Shown here: positions 32,105 to 42,387 of the stretch, in pieces
How positions within the stretch are numbered: the stretch's first letter is position 1
How the letters are laid out: the number at the start of each line of letters is the position of its first letter
Source of the DNA: Hofstenia miamia
Taxonomy: Eukaryota; Xenacoelomorpha; Acoela
DNA: 52,825 bases
Assembly: GCA_004352715.1 (NCBI GenBank)
Contig: SCFE01000019.1
Span: forward strand, 2,380,426 to 2,433,250
Direction: 5' to 3'
The notes under the pieces: generated by a model
What the model saw: the letters and a program-made list of their open reading frames with translations, nothing else
The model's database searches: none
Told to the model about the DNA's origin: nothing
Translations under genes and position numbers: made by a program

Positions 32105-33148
32105 TTAATGATAACCACTTACCAAATCTAAAGAAATGAAGTATTGAGAGCCCTGAATGGAGTCTAGTATATTTTCAATGTTCGGAAGTGGATACACACT
32201 TACACTCACCAATTTTGCATTCACCGTTTTTCTATAATTGATGCAGACTCTTAGTTTGTTATCTTTTTTTCTTACTAACACCACTGGCGAGTTCCAAGAA
32301 CTGTTTGACTTCAAAATAACCCCTAAATGTAGCATTGAATTAATTTGTTGTCTAAGCTCATCTTGGAAAGCCAAAGGAACTCGGTGAGGTCGCACATTTA
32401 CAGGTCGTTCATCTGTTGTATTCAATTCCAGTGGCATAAGATCACAACTTCCCAATTCTTCTGAACTTAGTGTGAACACGTTTTCGAACTTCTTGATTTG
32501 TTTTAGGAAAGCTGACCTTTCAGATGGAAGAAATTCAATCTCGTCAAATTTAATCTGCCTGAGAATTTCAGTCATCCTCTTAGATCTTTTCACCTCTGAA
32601 CTCTTCTGGCTTGCCCTCCAAGGCTCTACTTTATCTAAATGTATTGAAAAATTAACAAAATCCCTAAGTTTATTTTGATTCAGTGCTGGGTTAATAATTT
32701 CAATTTCTTCAGCAATATTATATTCAAAAGGACAACTATTAGATTCATTTTTGAAATAAATTCTTTTAGTTCTAAAGTCAATAGCACTTTGACAATCTCT
32801 TAATACGTCACAGCCTAAAATGATGGTCTCTAAGAGATCTCCCACTACAAACACATTTGCAATAATAGTTTGTGTATTTAATGCGATTTCTATATTAGTT
32901 TTTCCCTTGATATCTAATGGTTGTCCATTAGCTGTGAACACCTTAATTAAATTATCTAATTGAATTTTATTTCCTAATTTTTGAATGAAGTTTTCATTAA
33001 TCAAGGAGATCAGACTTCCACTGTCTATTAATATTGTTGTTGTGCAACCCTGAATTGGTAATTTAATATACACTAAAGAATCAATTGTTTTATCTAAATT
33101 ATGTAAATAAATATGTGTCCCCTTAGCTGAGCTTAGCTCAGCGTTAGT
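32105..33148 (-). pseudogene. Ty3/gypsy pol, N-terminal piece (protease and start of RT)
   Basis: The pol frame opens at 33148, overlapping the last codons of gag in another frame (the codon start lies one base downstream), so Gag-Pol would need frameshifting. It holds an aspartic protease with the catalytic DSG (ILIDSGSLISLINE) and the ILGCDVL motif about 70 residues later. The N-terminal RT follows: ERPVNVRPHRVP, WNSPVVLVRKKDNKLRVCINY and motif A FISLDLVSGYH with its catalytic Asp. The frame ends immediately after that His with TAA at 32102-32104. Two lesions (a stop and a frame change) lie within 16 bases, so no functional RT can be made. Confidence 0.9.
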
Positions 33149-33636
33149 TTAAATTCATATTTCTCTGTGGACACATTCTAGAGAAATGGCCTTTTTTCTG
33201 GCACCTGTAACACATTATATTCAACAAGTCATTTGGACTTGAATTGCTTGTTGCAATGCACATTTTTCTCCCTACAAATTTGTCAAACTTTTCTGACAAT
33301 GCTTTCAATTGGCTTTCTAATTTCTCCCAATGCCATTTCACTTCATCCACTTGGAGAATTTGATACACTTTAGTCGGTTTTTGCTGTCGTCCTTTGATAT
33401 TAAGAGCGCTTTCTGAACTGATGGCTACTGACAACGCCTCTTCCAAATTTTTGGGATTGGACATCTGTACTTGGAACCTGATTTCAGGATTTTGTATCCC
33501 TTCAATGAAAGAAGTTTTCGCCAAATTACTATTAATGATTTCAACTGGAATTTCCAGATATGCTTTCACTGATAATCTGAATATTTCTTTGGAAAACTCT
33601 AGCAGGCATTCTTTTTCTAGTTGCTTTCTGGCACAA
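33144..33636 (-). pseudogene. Ty3/gypsy gag, 5'-truncated
   Basis: The open frame reads from the cut point at 33636 (LCARKQLEKECLLEFSKEIF…) through the end of the capsid region (FIEGIQNPEIRFQVQ, NPKNLEEALSVAISSE) to a CCHC zinc knuckle (CYRCQKKGHFSRMC) and a stop at 33144. A full gypsy Gag would have about 150-250 more residues. At 33636 the sequence changes abruptly into segment E, which occurs elsewhere without gag, so the 5' end was removed by rearrangement or is misassembled. Confidence 0.85.
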
Positions 33637-34407
33637 AGATTTAATCTGAAAAATCACGAGTGTTCAAATTACCAACAAGGGTTTGAACTCGAACTCTTGA
33701 AAGTATATTAAAAAGTCTGATGCTGAATACTTAAAATACGAAAAGACTTCTGTCTATGATAATGTTTCAACACCACAACAATTCTTGTCAATGTCTCTCA
33801 AACTCTACTCAGTGAAACCAACTATTTCTAAAACCAACTGAGCATACAGGATTGTATCAATAATTTTACCTTATTTTCTTATACTGCAAGTTCAATACTA
33901 TATGCAATTGTAAGTTTGATTTTAAAAGCGTATTTTCAAGCTTAGTCTTGAACTAGTAATTTACTAAATACCTCAAATAAATCAAACATGCTTGTGCTTT
34001 ATTTTGTATTAGATTTTAATACAAGAAGAAATGTCAACCAAATTCTATTACAAAGCAAAATAAGCAATGAATAAGGATGTGAAATTATTTCAAGCCTTTG
34101 TGATTTCACTTTTTATTACAGTTTTTGTTGTTACAAGCAACTGTTTCAAAAGAACATAAGTTAATGCAGTGTTTACCTACCGTTAATCGACTTTTCTGTT
34201 AAGCTATAGGTGCAAGTAGTTTTCTTACTTTAAAAGAACACACCGAATTACTTTGAACTATTTTCTATATTTTTAAGAGAGATTGTCAGCAAAATATTTC
34301 ACTGCTCAAACTTACTATTGTTTTTAAGATACTTCTCGGTTCCTATAGTAAACTAAGTTTATTAATTAGAATGCGCAACGTATTTTCTCCCAACAGTTAA
34401 TTAATGC
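33636..34407. repeat. Segment E, copy 2
   Basis: Inverted relative to 12913-13684. It lies between the truncated gag and the LTR-like block. It contains the broken 61-codon frame at 33656-33841. Confidence 0.85.
33656..33841 (+). pseudogene. Broken copy of the segment E small ORF
   Basis: This matches the 61-codon frame at 13479-13664 residue for residue over most of its length, but it has lost the start ATG and gained one TGA. It runs opposite to the adjacent gypsy gag and begins just beyond the point where gag is cut off (33636). Confidence 0.5.
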
Positions 34408-35465
34408 CGAAAACAAGGGATAATGTTTAATTTACAACACTATACTCCACGTACTTCTAAAACCAAATCCTTCTTAACTTTATGGAACAATTTCTGCAAT
34501 TACTTTAGCTTTAGATAAATGGAATCACTTTCTTTATTTTACTATGTTTGGTGTCTTCACACCACTATTTTCGTTGCTATTGAAAATACAAGGAAATTCT
34601 TAAAGCATAAAACTGAATACTTAGCTTCACTTGGTAAGCCATCTTAATTTACTATTATTTATTGTAAAATGTTTACTCGAATATAAGTAAATCAAAATCC
34701 AAAATACAAGACAACTGTAAATAATTTATTTTACCAAAAAGAGAATAACTAAACAAGGATAAACCAAAATTTTAAGTGACCTAAATTACCAGTTATAATT
34801 AAAACTCAACGACACTTTCACCATTAAAGAAGTCTGGATTCTAGAACAAAGGTTTACCTGAATTGTATCACCACTGAATTCTGAAATCACTTTGTAAACA
34901 AAACAGAGAAATTATCTTTAACCAAGACTATGAAACAGAGACATTATCTTTAACCAAGACTTCTCAATTTATCGAACAGGAGAGGGGGGTTTTCTCTCTA
35001 TCTTGACAGCCTTTTTATACCCTGCTCTACGTCATTGATCTCTGGTTGGAGGTCTATTTTTAAATCCAGAATTAAATTGACATTTGGGTACTTCTAAGAG
35101 TTTAATGTCATGCCTATCATCCTCTCTTTGGCTTGAGTACTTTTTAGTTATTCAGTTGTTTTTCTTTTTATATTACCTTATTAAGCTTTTCAAAGGCTTT
35201 TTAAACATCTCTTTCTCACGCAATAGCCCCTTAAGATGATGCAAGCTTCTCTCGATTTCGGTAAACATAATAACAAATGTGGTAAGTGCCAATTTTCAAA
35301 GCATTTTTCCAAAAAATGAATTTACAAATTAGAAAAATGATTTAACGAAAAGAGAAATTTAGGGAGTTCGTAATTCATCTTTTAGAATTAATTTTAAATT
35401 CTCGAAAATTAGAAATTTTTCCAAACAGTTTGGAATTCAGGAACTGAATCAGATTCCACTTTTAT
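34408..35465 (-). promoter_or_regulatory. LTR- or promoter-like block with TATA box and 32-bp direct repeat
   Basis: Read on the minus strand, GTATAAAAAGG at 35021-35011 is a strong TATA box. About 50-120 bp downstream lie two copies of a 29-bp word (34933-34961 and 34901-34929, one mismatch, period 32). AATAAA-type words follow further down. The orientation agrees with gag-pol. It could be the 5' LTR and leader of a related element, or a host promoter. It is not similar to the 3' LTR candidate at 28615-29487, so it should not be taken as the partner LTR of the gypsy copy. Confidence 0.4.
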
Positions 35466-35469
35466 CACA

Positions 35470-36843
35470 ATATTTTTAGAAGGATTTTGTACAGAAACAA
35501 ACAACCATGGTCAGAAGTGGTTTGCACAGTTACGTTGACTTCAGATGCGAAAACCTAAGTGACTTAGGATTCAATAAAATTCATTGATAGAATATTCAAT
35601 GTGTTTCATTTCGAAAAATATTTTCGCATATTTCAATTAAAAAATTCAAATTCAGTAACAGCATTGTTGTTAATTAAATTGTTCATTTAATCATGGAGAT
35701 TAAATCTTTGAAATCAAAGACAAGTAGATTATAACTTTTAATTTTGATAAAAATACAATTTTTTTATAGAAACTTAATATACATTTACTCTATTAATGCA
35801 GCGCCTGGGTTGGGGTTGAGTTTTTGAAAGCAAAACAGGTTGAGTTCGAGTGGAAAAAATTTTTTTTAGATTTAATATTATTATTATTGTAATTTGTTGT
35901 GATCATTGTAATGTGTATTATTTCGAGGACATTTTAACTTGGTTTTAGATTGTTTACAGAACAATTAAGTTGGATTAAAAAGAACTAACTCACATCCAGT
36001 GTGCTTATAATGGTAAGAAGATAATTGCTAAATCCAAAAGCATGAATGACTTGATGAAGAATAAAATTTAGGGTTTAGGATTAATGAATATTTTTTCGTG
36101 CATCTGCTAATATTTCAGTTTGTCATGAATGAATTATTTCCTGAAATAAAAACATTTCCATGTCGATCTGTTTTTAAAGAGGCACCTTGTCAATTTATTA
36201 CTTGAAAATTTCTTAAATTCGGGTTGAAATCTGGTTGAAATTTCAACCCGATTCCACTTGTGATGAAATGGGAGACATTGTATTCTACATTTAGAACATG
36301 ATAGACTATTTGCACTACTGGCTGCTTGTTCTGACTTATTTTGAATAGCGGGAATGCAGTGGTAGGCATTTTGCAATCATCAATAACAGTTCGAAATTCA
36401 GGCAGAAACTACATTAATTTATTAATTAATAAGGAAAGCTAGCTGCAAAAACAACTCAACTGAGCCGAATAGAATAGACCAGTAGGAATTCCTTCTGCTT
36501 AATGTAATTTGAATCTTTATATATTATATAATTCTGTGTTGATTGGTTCAATACGTCATTTAGGAATCTTTATAAGCATATATGAGACAGATGGGACACT
36601 CGAGTTGTGAATAAGGTTCAGTTTTTTTTACTGTACCCATAATATTTGTACGCGCACAGCCTTATCCATTGGTGTTTTCAGATTTTAGATAGCTTTATTA
36701 TTTAGCGAGTTATGATTTTTCGGCATGGGCACGGCATGGAAAGACGCAGTTAGGTATGAGCACGGCACACCACGAGCCCGGCACGGCACTGCAGAAAATC
36801 AGTAAATTTTTTGTTGAATATTAAAGGCATCTTAGATTAAATT
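35470..36843. repeat. Segment B, copy 2 (direct duplicate of 476-1860)
   Basis: Nearly identical to 476-1860, with one 12-base deletion near 36040 and scattered changes. The 80-codon minus frame at 36134-36376 is open in both copies. Its product (MQNAYHCIPAIQNKS…) has several Cys and His but no known domain. I list it here rather than as a gene. Confidence 0.85.
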
Positions 36844-37142
36844 TGCATGAATGAAATGATTTTGGATCAAATCGTTTCAATAGTTTAACAAATTCTTCAA
36901 GAAAGAAAATCCTCAATGATTTTAATAAGCAAATTCATAGATTTAGAAAATCAAAATAAAAAATATATTTTATGTGATTTTAATGTGGACACGAGAAAGG
37001 CAGGGGCACGAAATTTTCTGTAAACAAGGATACGGCACTAGGACGACACATTATGAAATAGAGTACAGCACGGTTTAACACTGTTCACAACAGCCCGTAG
37101 CCACAGGTAGTCATCGTACCCACACATCACTAGTATGTAAAG
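36844..37142. other. Link between segment B and the hAT element
   Basis: No gene seen. It contains scattered GGCACG/CACGG words like those at 36725-36790 and a CCCGTAGCCAC word at 37094, perhaps pieces of MITEs. Confidence 0.45.
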
Positions 37143-39416
37143 CAGTGGTTTTCAACCAAGGTTTTACTGAACCCTGGGGTTCCATCAGTACAATTCAGGG
37201 TTTCTGCGAATTTTTAAATTATAACAACGATAAATAAATAACATGTTAAATTCAATTTCGAAAATCTATTGTATCATTGTGTTGGAGTGTAGTAGTGGTT
37301 CTATAATTCTATTGTATTTATACCAGTCAGTATTCCATAAGTGGGATATTGGGTAATACCCCTTTTAGGAATATTGGGAGATATTTTAGTGTTTTTGCAT
37401 CTTACTCCAACACCTTATATGCCTATTTTTTAAATTTATTGTTTAAATATACTAAATTTTGTATAATTATATTCGCTGCATTCTGCTTACAGATTTACAA
37501 CAATGTATCTATGTGAAAAAACGCAAGATAGATTAGGATGAAGAAACACAGGATCTGAGGGAGTCTGATGAGGTTGTAGCCACTACCAGTGTGTATTGTT
37601 TGTGGAAAGAAGCTGGACAACAGTGCTATGGCACCAGGCAAACTGAAACGACATTTAAAAACTAAACATCCTGAGTTTTGAAGGAAAGATGAACAATATT
37701 ATAAATGAGAAATGAAATTTAATAAAAGGCAGGTTTCTATGTTTGCCAAAAAGTTTAGTGACAAAGGATGAGACACAAGTTATTCAGTGTCAAAGATAGT
37801 TGAAAAGAAATGAAACTTCATTCAATTGAAGAAACTGTAATTTTACCTGCATGCAAAGGAATACTGAGGATGGTGTTTGGAGAGGATTATGCATCAGGGG
37901 TAAATAACATTCCACTGGAATACTGAGGATGGTGTTTGGAGAGGATGATGCATCAGGGGTAAATAACATTCCACTTTCTGGCAAAACAACAAGTAGGCGC
38001 ATTAAAGACGCTAAATGTAATCTTAAGTAAGAAATACTAAAGCATCACTTATTTGCATTTCAAGTTGATGAGAGTACGGAAATTGGTTTAAAGCACAACT
38101 CCTTGTATTTGCTCATTTTACTAATGATGAAGCTATTGTGTTGCAAGAGTTGCCATGGACAAAAAAAGGATTATTGTAGATTGAAATGGACAAACTGTGC
38201 TGGTATTTCTACAGATGGTGCCCCTGCAATGACAGGATGTCTTAAAGACTTTATCTCAATCGCACAAAAACAAATTCCAAATATTAATCATACTCATTCT
38301 TTCATTCATAGAGAAGCACTAGCTGCTAAAACTCTTGGATCTGCTCTAAAATGTGCATTGGATATGGCAGTGAAAATAGTTAATTACATCAAGGAGATGC
38401 CCCTTAAATGTCGACTGCTTGCAAAACTTTTTGTGGGTATGGAAGCAGAGTATTCCACCTTAATCCAGAACACAAAAATACGATGGTTGTCAAGGGGAAA
38501 GTATTGCCTTGTTTTTACGAATTAAGGGAAGAGTTACCAATGTTCTGTTTGCAAGAAAATCTGAAAGACTTTGTAGAATTTTTAAGCAATGGCTATTGGT
38601 GTTTGAAGTTAGCATAACTTGCGGATAAGCCTCTTGAACAATAGCGTGCAGAGCAGGAAAGACAATATCCTGTCTTCTACTGACAAAATAATACATTTTC
38701 AGAAGAAATTGAAAATAGGAAGAAACACATAGCTGCAGGAAATTTGGAAATGTTTTCAAGTCTTGTTAAAAAGAATTTTCAAGGAATTGTGCTACTGATT
38801 TTAAAACATTTGTTAACGAATTTTGACAAATATTTTCCATTGATATCTGTTGACCAGTATGACTGGATTAGAAACCCATTTGTAGAATTTGAGCCATCTG
38901 AAGAACAGTTCACATTAAAAGATGAAAAAGAACTTGCTAGTGTTCTAAGTGACAGGACATTAAAGTTGAAGCATTCTGGACTTAATCTGAATGCAGTTTG
39001 GTTGTTAGTTGAAAAGGAATATCCTGCAATTGCTTAGAAACCGCTACGACTTCTTGTACAATTTGGATTTTCAACTCTGACTACCATCAAGCACAAGAAA
39101 CAAATACAATTGCTGTCTGGGGAAAAAGAACTTCGTGTGTCTGTCAAAAACATGACCTAATCATAAAGAGTTGTGCAAGAAACACCAGGTTCAAGTTTCA
39201 CATTGACTTTTGATAAGAATAAATTTAATTTATTCAAACATGTACAATTTTGTATTTATTTTATGTACAAAAAACATGTGCAATACTCTGAGCATGCGTA
39301 TTTTCATCTAACGGCAATTACAATTCATTTAATGCTGTTTTTTGCAAAAACAACCAATTTATCTTACTGGAGTTTTTTCATGGGTTCCACTCCATCAAAA
39401 AGTTTGAAAAACACTG
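37143..39416 (+). mobile_element. Full-length, inactive ZBED5-like hAT transposon
   Basis: The ends are CAGTGGTTTTCAACCAAGG on the left and CAGTGTTTTTCAAACTTTT read from the right. Both are flanked by a perfect 8-bp target duplication, ATGTAAAG (37135-37142 and 39417-39424). The 2274-bp element encodes one transposase on the plus strand, now broken in several frames. A 59-bp internal tandem duplication (37858-37916 and 37917-37975) is one lesion. The same right half with the same flank is present at 2392-3440, so the locus was duplicated after insertion or is represented twice in the assembly. Confidence 0.9.
37590..39170 (+). pseudogene. hAT transposase (ZBED5/SCAND3-like), broken
   Basis: N-terminus: a BED-type zinc finger, CIVCGKK with HLKTKH spaced as C-x2-C…H-x4-H, followed by stops. 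Catalytic region in the frame 38103-38525: CAGISTDGAPAMTGCLKDF (Asp of the second DDE position), HREALAAK, AVKIVNYIKEMPLKCRLLAK and RWLSRGK. After a frameshift near 38520 come LREELPMF, then NPFVEFEPSEEQF…LVEKEYPAIA and, after one stop, FGFSTLTTIKHKK, the C-terminal dimerisation part. This order fits the ZBED5/FAM200/SCAND3 group of domesticated and mobile hAT proteins. Many stops show it is inactive. Confidence 0.85.
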
Positions 39417-40146
39417 ATGTAAAGTGTATTATTTTAAACTTAAGTAGAAAAAATTTCATTAAATAAGAAATACTTCTACTGTAAACAAAAACAAAACCTA
39501 ATTACTTCAAAACTATTTATATGAAGTTTTATATTTTTTACTTTAATGCTTAAGTTAGCTGATGCTAATCTTAGAGAACTTAAATTTACACCTTGAAAAT
39601 AAAATTATCATTTGAATGTATGCAAATATAAACAAAGCTCTCAATGTTTTAATCATACTCATATTTCTTTCAAAAATTGATTCAAATTAATTGCCTCATG
39701 GAGCACTAAANAATACTCTGAGCATGCGTATTTTCATCTAACGGCAATTACAATTCATTTAATGCTGTTTTTTGCAAAAACAACCAATTTATCTTACTGG
39801 AGTTTTTTCATGGGTTCCACTCCATCAAAAAGTTTGAAAAACACTGATGTAAAGTGTATTATTTTAAACTTAAGTAGAAAAAATTTCATTAAATAAGAAA
39901 TACTTCTACTGTAAACAAAAACAAAACCTAATTACTTCAACACTATTTATATGAAGTTTTATATTTTTTACTTTAATGCTTAAGTTAGCTGACGCTAATC
40001 TTAGAGAACTTAAATTTACACCTTGAAAATAAAAGTATCTGTTATCATTTGAATGTATGCAAATATATACAAAGCTCTCAATGTTTTAATCATACTCATA
40101 TTTCTTTCAAAAATTGATTCAAATTAATTGCCTCATGGAGCACTAA
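39282..40146. repeat. 430-bp sequence present twice around a single N
   Basis: 39282-39710 and 39712-40146 are the same stretch (the last part of the hAT element and its flank), differing by a few substitutions and a 7-bp indel. The N at 39711 joins them. This is best read as two allelic contig ends overlapped but not merged. Confidence 0.9.
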
Positions 40147-40348
40147 AAACATACATGCATTCAAATATGCTTGCTATTATTATTGCCAAGGTAATGATCA
40201 AAGTAATGACGATGTACAGATGGTCTGTTTGCTCCAGATATTTTGTTTGTTTGTTGATACATTGATCAATTCTAAAACTTGCTGATACCTGCTCCTCAGA
40301 TTGAGAATTACCTTCAGGACAACACGCAGGTTCAGAACTTACTTTAAC
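40133..40348 (-). CDS. Last exon of the family copy 2 membrane protein (transmembrane segment and stop)
   Basis: On the minus strand an AG acceptor (TTTATTTAG) precedes 72 codons opening VKVSSEPACC and ending in TGA. It has no internal Met start, so a simple ORF scan misses it. The exon holds a Cys pair, a further Cys at residue 30 (FRIDQC), and one strong membrane span at residues 44-61 (HLYIVITLIITLAIIIAS), followed by IFECM and a tail of six residues. It matches the exon at 6534-6779 (+) in start phase, VKV-x-SEP opening, spacing to the span and the ECM ending. Joined to 45384-45767 it gives about 199 residues: signal peptide, ectodomain, one span and almost no cytoplasmic tail. The intron would be about 5 kb, partly inflated by assembly duplication. 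Without transcripts the pairing is inference, but strand, order and phase all agree. Confidence 0.7.
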   Translation of the reverse strand, partial: VKVSSEPACCPEGNSQSEEQVSASFRIDQCINKQTKYLEQTDHLYIVITLIITLAIIIASIFECMYVFSAP

Positions 40349-40378
40349 CTAAATAAACTACTCTTGTTAAACGAAATT

Positions 40379-40400
40379 TATATATATATATAATATCTAT

Positions 40401-40445
<45 letters not shown>
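40379..40445. repeat. (TA)n microsatellite in the family copy 2 intron
   Basis: TA runs broken by ATATCTATAACA, just upstream (in gene direction) of the last exon; repeated at 42241-42300 in the misplaced copy. Confidence 0.9.
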
Positions 40446-40446
<1 letters not shown>

Positions 40447-41621
40447 CATATATAAGATAAGATAAGATAAACTAAGAAAACATATGAATTTTTTTGTATA
40501 ATTAACAGAGTACATTATATTGCTGCATACACGTGAATGGGTGCATTTTCTATTTATTAAATTGGCAAACAAAGTTCTCTGACGCATATTAGTATTTCAA
40601 TGAATAAGGTTGACATTTGCACATTTTAGACAACACTTGATGATTAGGGTCAACCTAAGAATAGTTACTTTGATGTGTTGGATTTCAATAACCTTTGATT
40701 AATCCAATTTTAATTAATACTTAGCTAGTAATATTGTTGTCTACATTAGAGTGAATAACTTTTTCAAGATACTTGTTGCAACCCAAATGGTCCTGCTGTA
40801 AGCAAATTGTAAGTTTTTTTATTCAGATAGTGAAGATGAACCTCCATCTCAAAATAAATCACAGATACATGTAGATAACGAAAGAAGTTGAGTCTATTAA
40901 GACAGATGACAATTTTGATCTGTTAACATTTTGGAAGAATAGTCAACTAAAATTACTTTCACAAATAGCTCTTTTTTATCTGGGCATTCTTGGTTGTGAA
41001 ACCAAGTCTGAATTTAGAATTGGTTAAGCTGGTTTAGCCATTACAAATCGGCATTCTTGATTGAACGTAGTACAACATTGCAGCGAACTCTTTGTTTTGA
41101 GAAACTAGGAATTTGTCATTTACATTTAAAACATTGTAATTCAGGAGCTAGGAAAAAACTTTATTATTGAAGGGGCTGAACTGAAGCCTTGCTATACAAA
41201 GCTCAAATTTTAAAAGATTTGATGCAAAAGTAAGTGACAACTGGGACAATTATTTGGGGGCTTCAGCAAGCCCCCTGGTCCCGCCAGCCACCACTATTCC
41301 TTAGCCTCAGTTGTAATTTGTTATATTTTGTTTTATATTCACTGTTGTTTTAATCATTTCTAATTTGATATATAGTAGCATTAATTTAAGACGCTAGGAC
41401 TATGGTGATCAAATAGAGACCGAGACTNNNACTATTTATATGAAGTTTTATATTTTTTACTTTAATGCTTAAGTTAGCTGACGCTAATCTTAGAGAACTT
41501 AAATTTACACCTTGAAAATAAAAGTATCTGTTATCATTTGAATGTATGCAAATATATACAAAGCTCTCAATGTTTTAATCATACTCATATTTCTTTCAAA
41601 AATTGATTCAAATTAATTGCC

Positions 41622-41697
41622 TCATGGAGCACTAAAAACATACATGCATTCAAATATGCTTGCTATTATTATTGCCACGGTAATGATCAAAGTAATG
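41622..41697 (-). other. Fragment of a second copy of the last exon (3' part)
   Basis: This fragment repeats the 3' part of the exon at 40133-40348: the end of the membrane span, ECM and the stop. One base change gives Leu to Val in the span. It is cut off by an N at 41698. The 5' part of the same exon sits separately at 42091-42213, in the wrong order for transcription. The two pieces abut at the missing bases equivalent to 40209-40225, so they look like one alternative allele or contig broken and misplaced by the assembler. Confidence 0.65.
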
Positions 41698-42090
41698 NTA
41701 ATTTGATATATAGTAGCATTAATTTAAGACGCTAGGACTATGGTGATCAAATAGAGACCGAGACTGAAGGAAAACTTTCGGACCGGGACGAAACGGACCA
41801 GGACCAATATAACTGGTCCCACACAGCTTAATTATCAAATTTCATTAACAAATAGGTATTAAGAGCCCGCTTCGGGTTTTTCGACGATACATGATGACAT
41901 CATCATCCACTCCGCCTTTTCCAGCATTGTAATCATAGATAAGAGAGTTGGCTTTTCATTTTCATCAGTACGGAGCAATTCTCCCTATGAAGAGTTACCA
42001 GAATCACATTTTTGTTTCTTTTTCTTTTCAAACATCATTAACTTTTCTATGTGTATGACGATGAATTTCTCAAATCATTTCTANNNNNNN

Positions 42091-42213
42091 TGTTTGCTCC
42101 AGATATTTTGTTTGTTTGTTGATACATTGATCAATTCTAAAACTTGCTGATACCTGCTCCTCAGATTGAGAATTACCTTCAGGACAACACGCAGGTTCAG
42201 AACTTACTTTAAC
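42091..42213 (-). other. Fragment of a second copy of the last exon (5' part with splice acceptor)
   Basis: This repeats 40226-40348, including the VKVSSEP opening and the upstream acceptor, and continues through the same TA-rich flank up to the N at 42301. The copy is practically identical, so a recent allele or assembly overlap is more likely than a second gene. Confidence 0.65.
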
Positions 42214-42265
42214 CTAAATAAACTACTCTTGTTAAACGAAATTTATATATATATATAATATCTAT

Positions 42266-42300
<35 letters not shown>

Positions 42301-42387
42301 NCCAGAATCACATTTTTGTTTCTTTTTCTTTTCAAACATCATTAACTTTTCTATGTGTATGACGATGAATTTCTCAAATCATTTCTA

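Larger units (their letters stand above)
41362..42387. repeat. Scrambled overlap of contig ends
   Basis: 41362-41427 equals 41700-41765, 41431-41697 equals 39942-40208, 42091-42300 equals 40226-40440, and 41998-42083 equals 42302-42387. Every piece is bounded by N (41428-41430, 41698, 42084-42090, 42301). The order that uses each piece once is 39712-41427, then 41766-42083, then 42388 onward; the two remaining pieces are a second allele. Confidence 0.88.
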
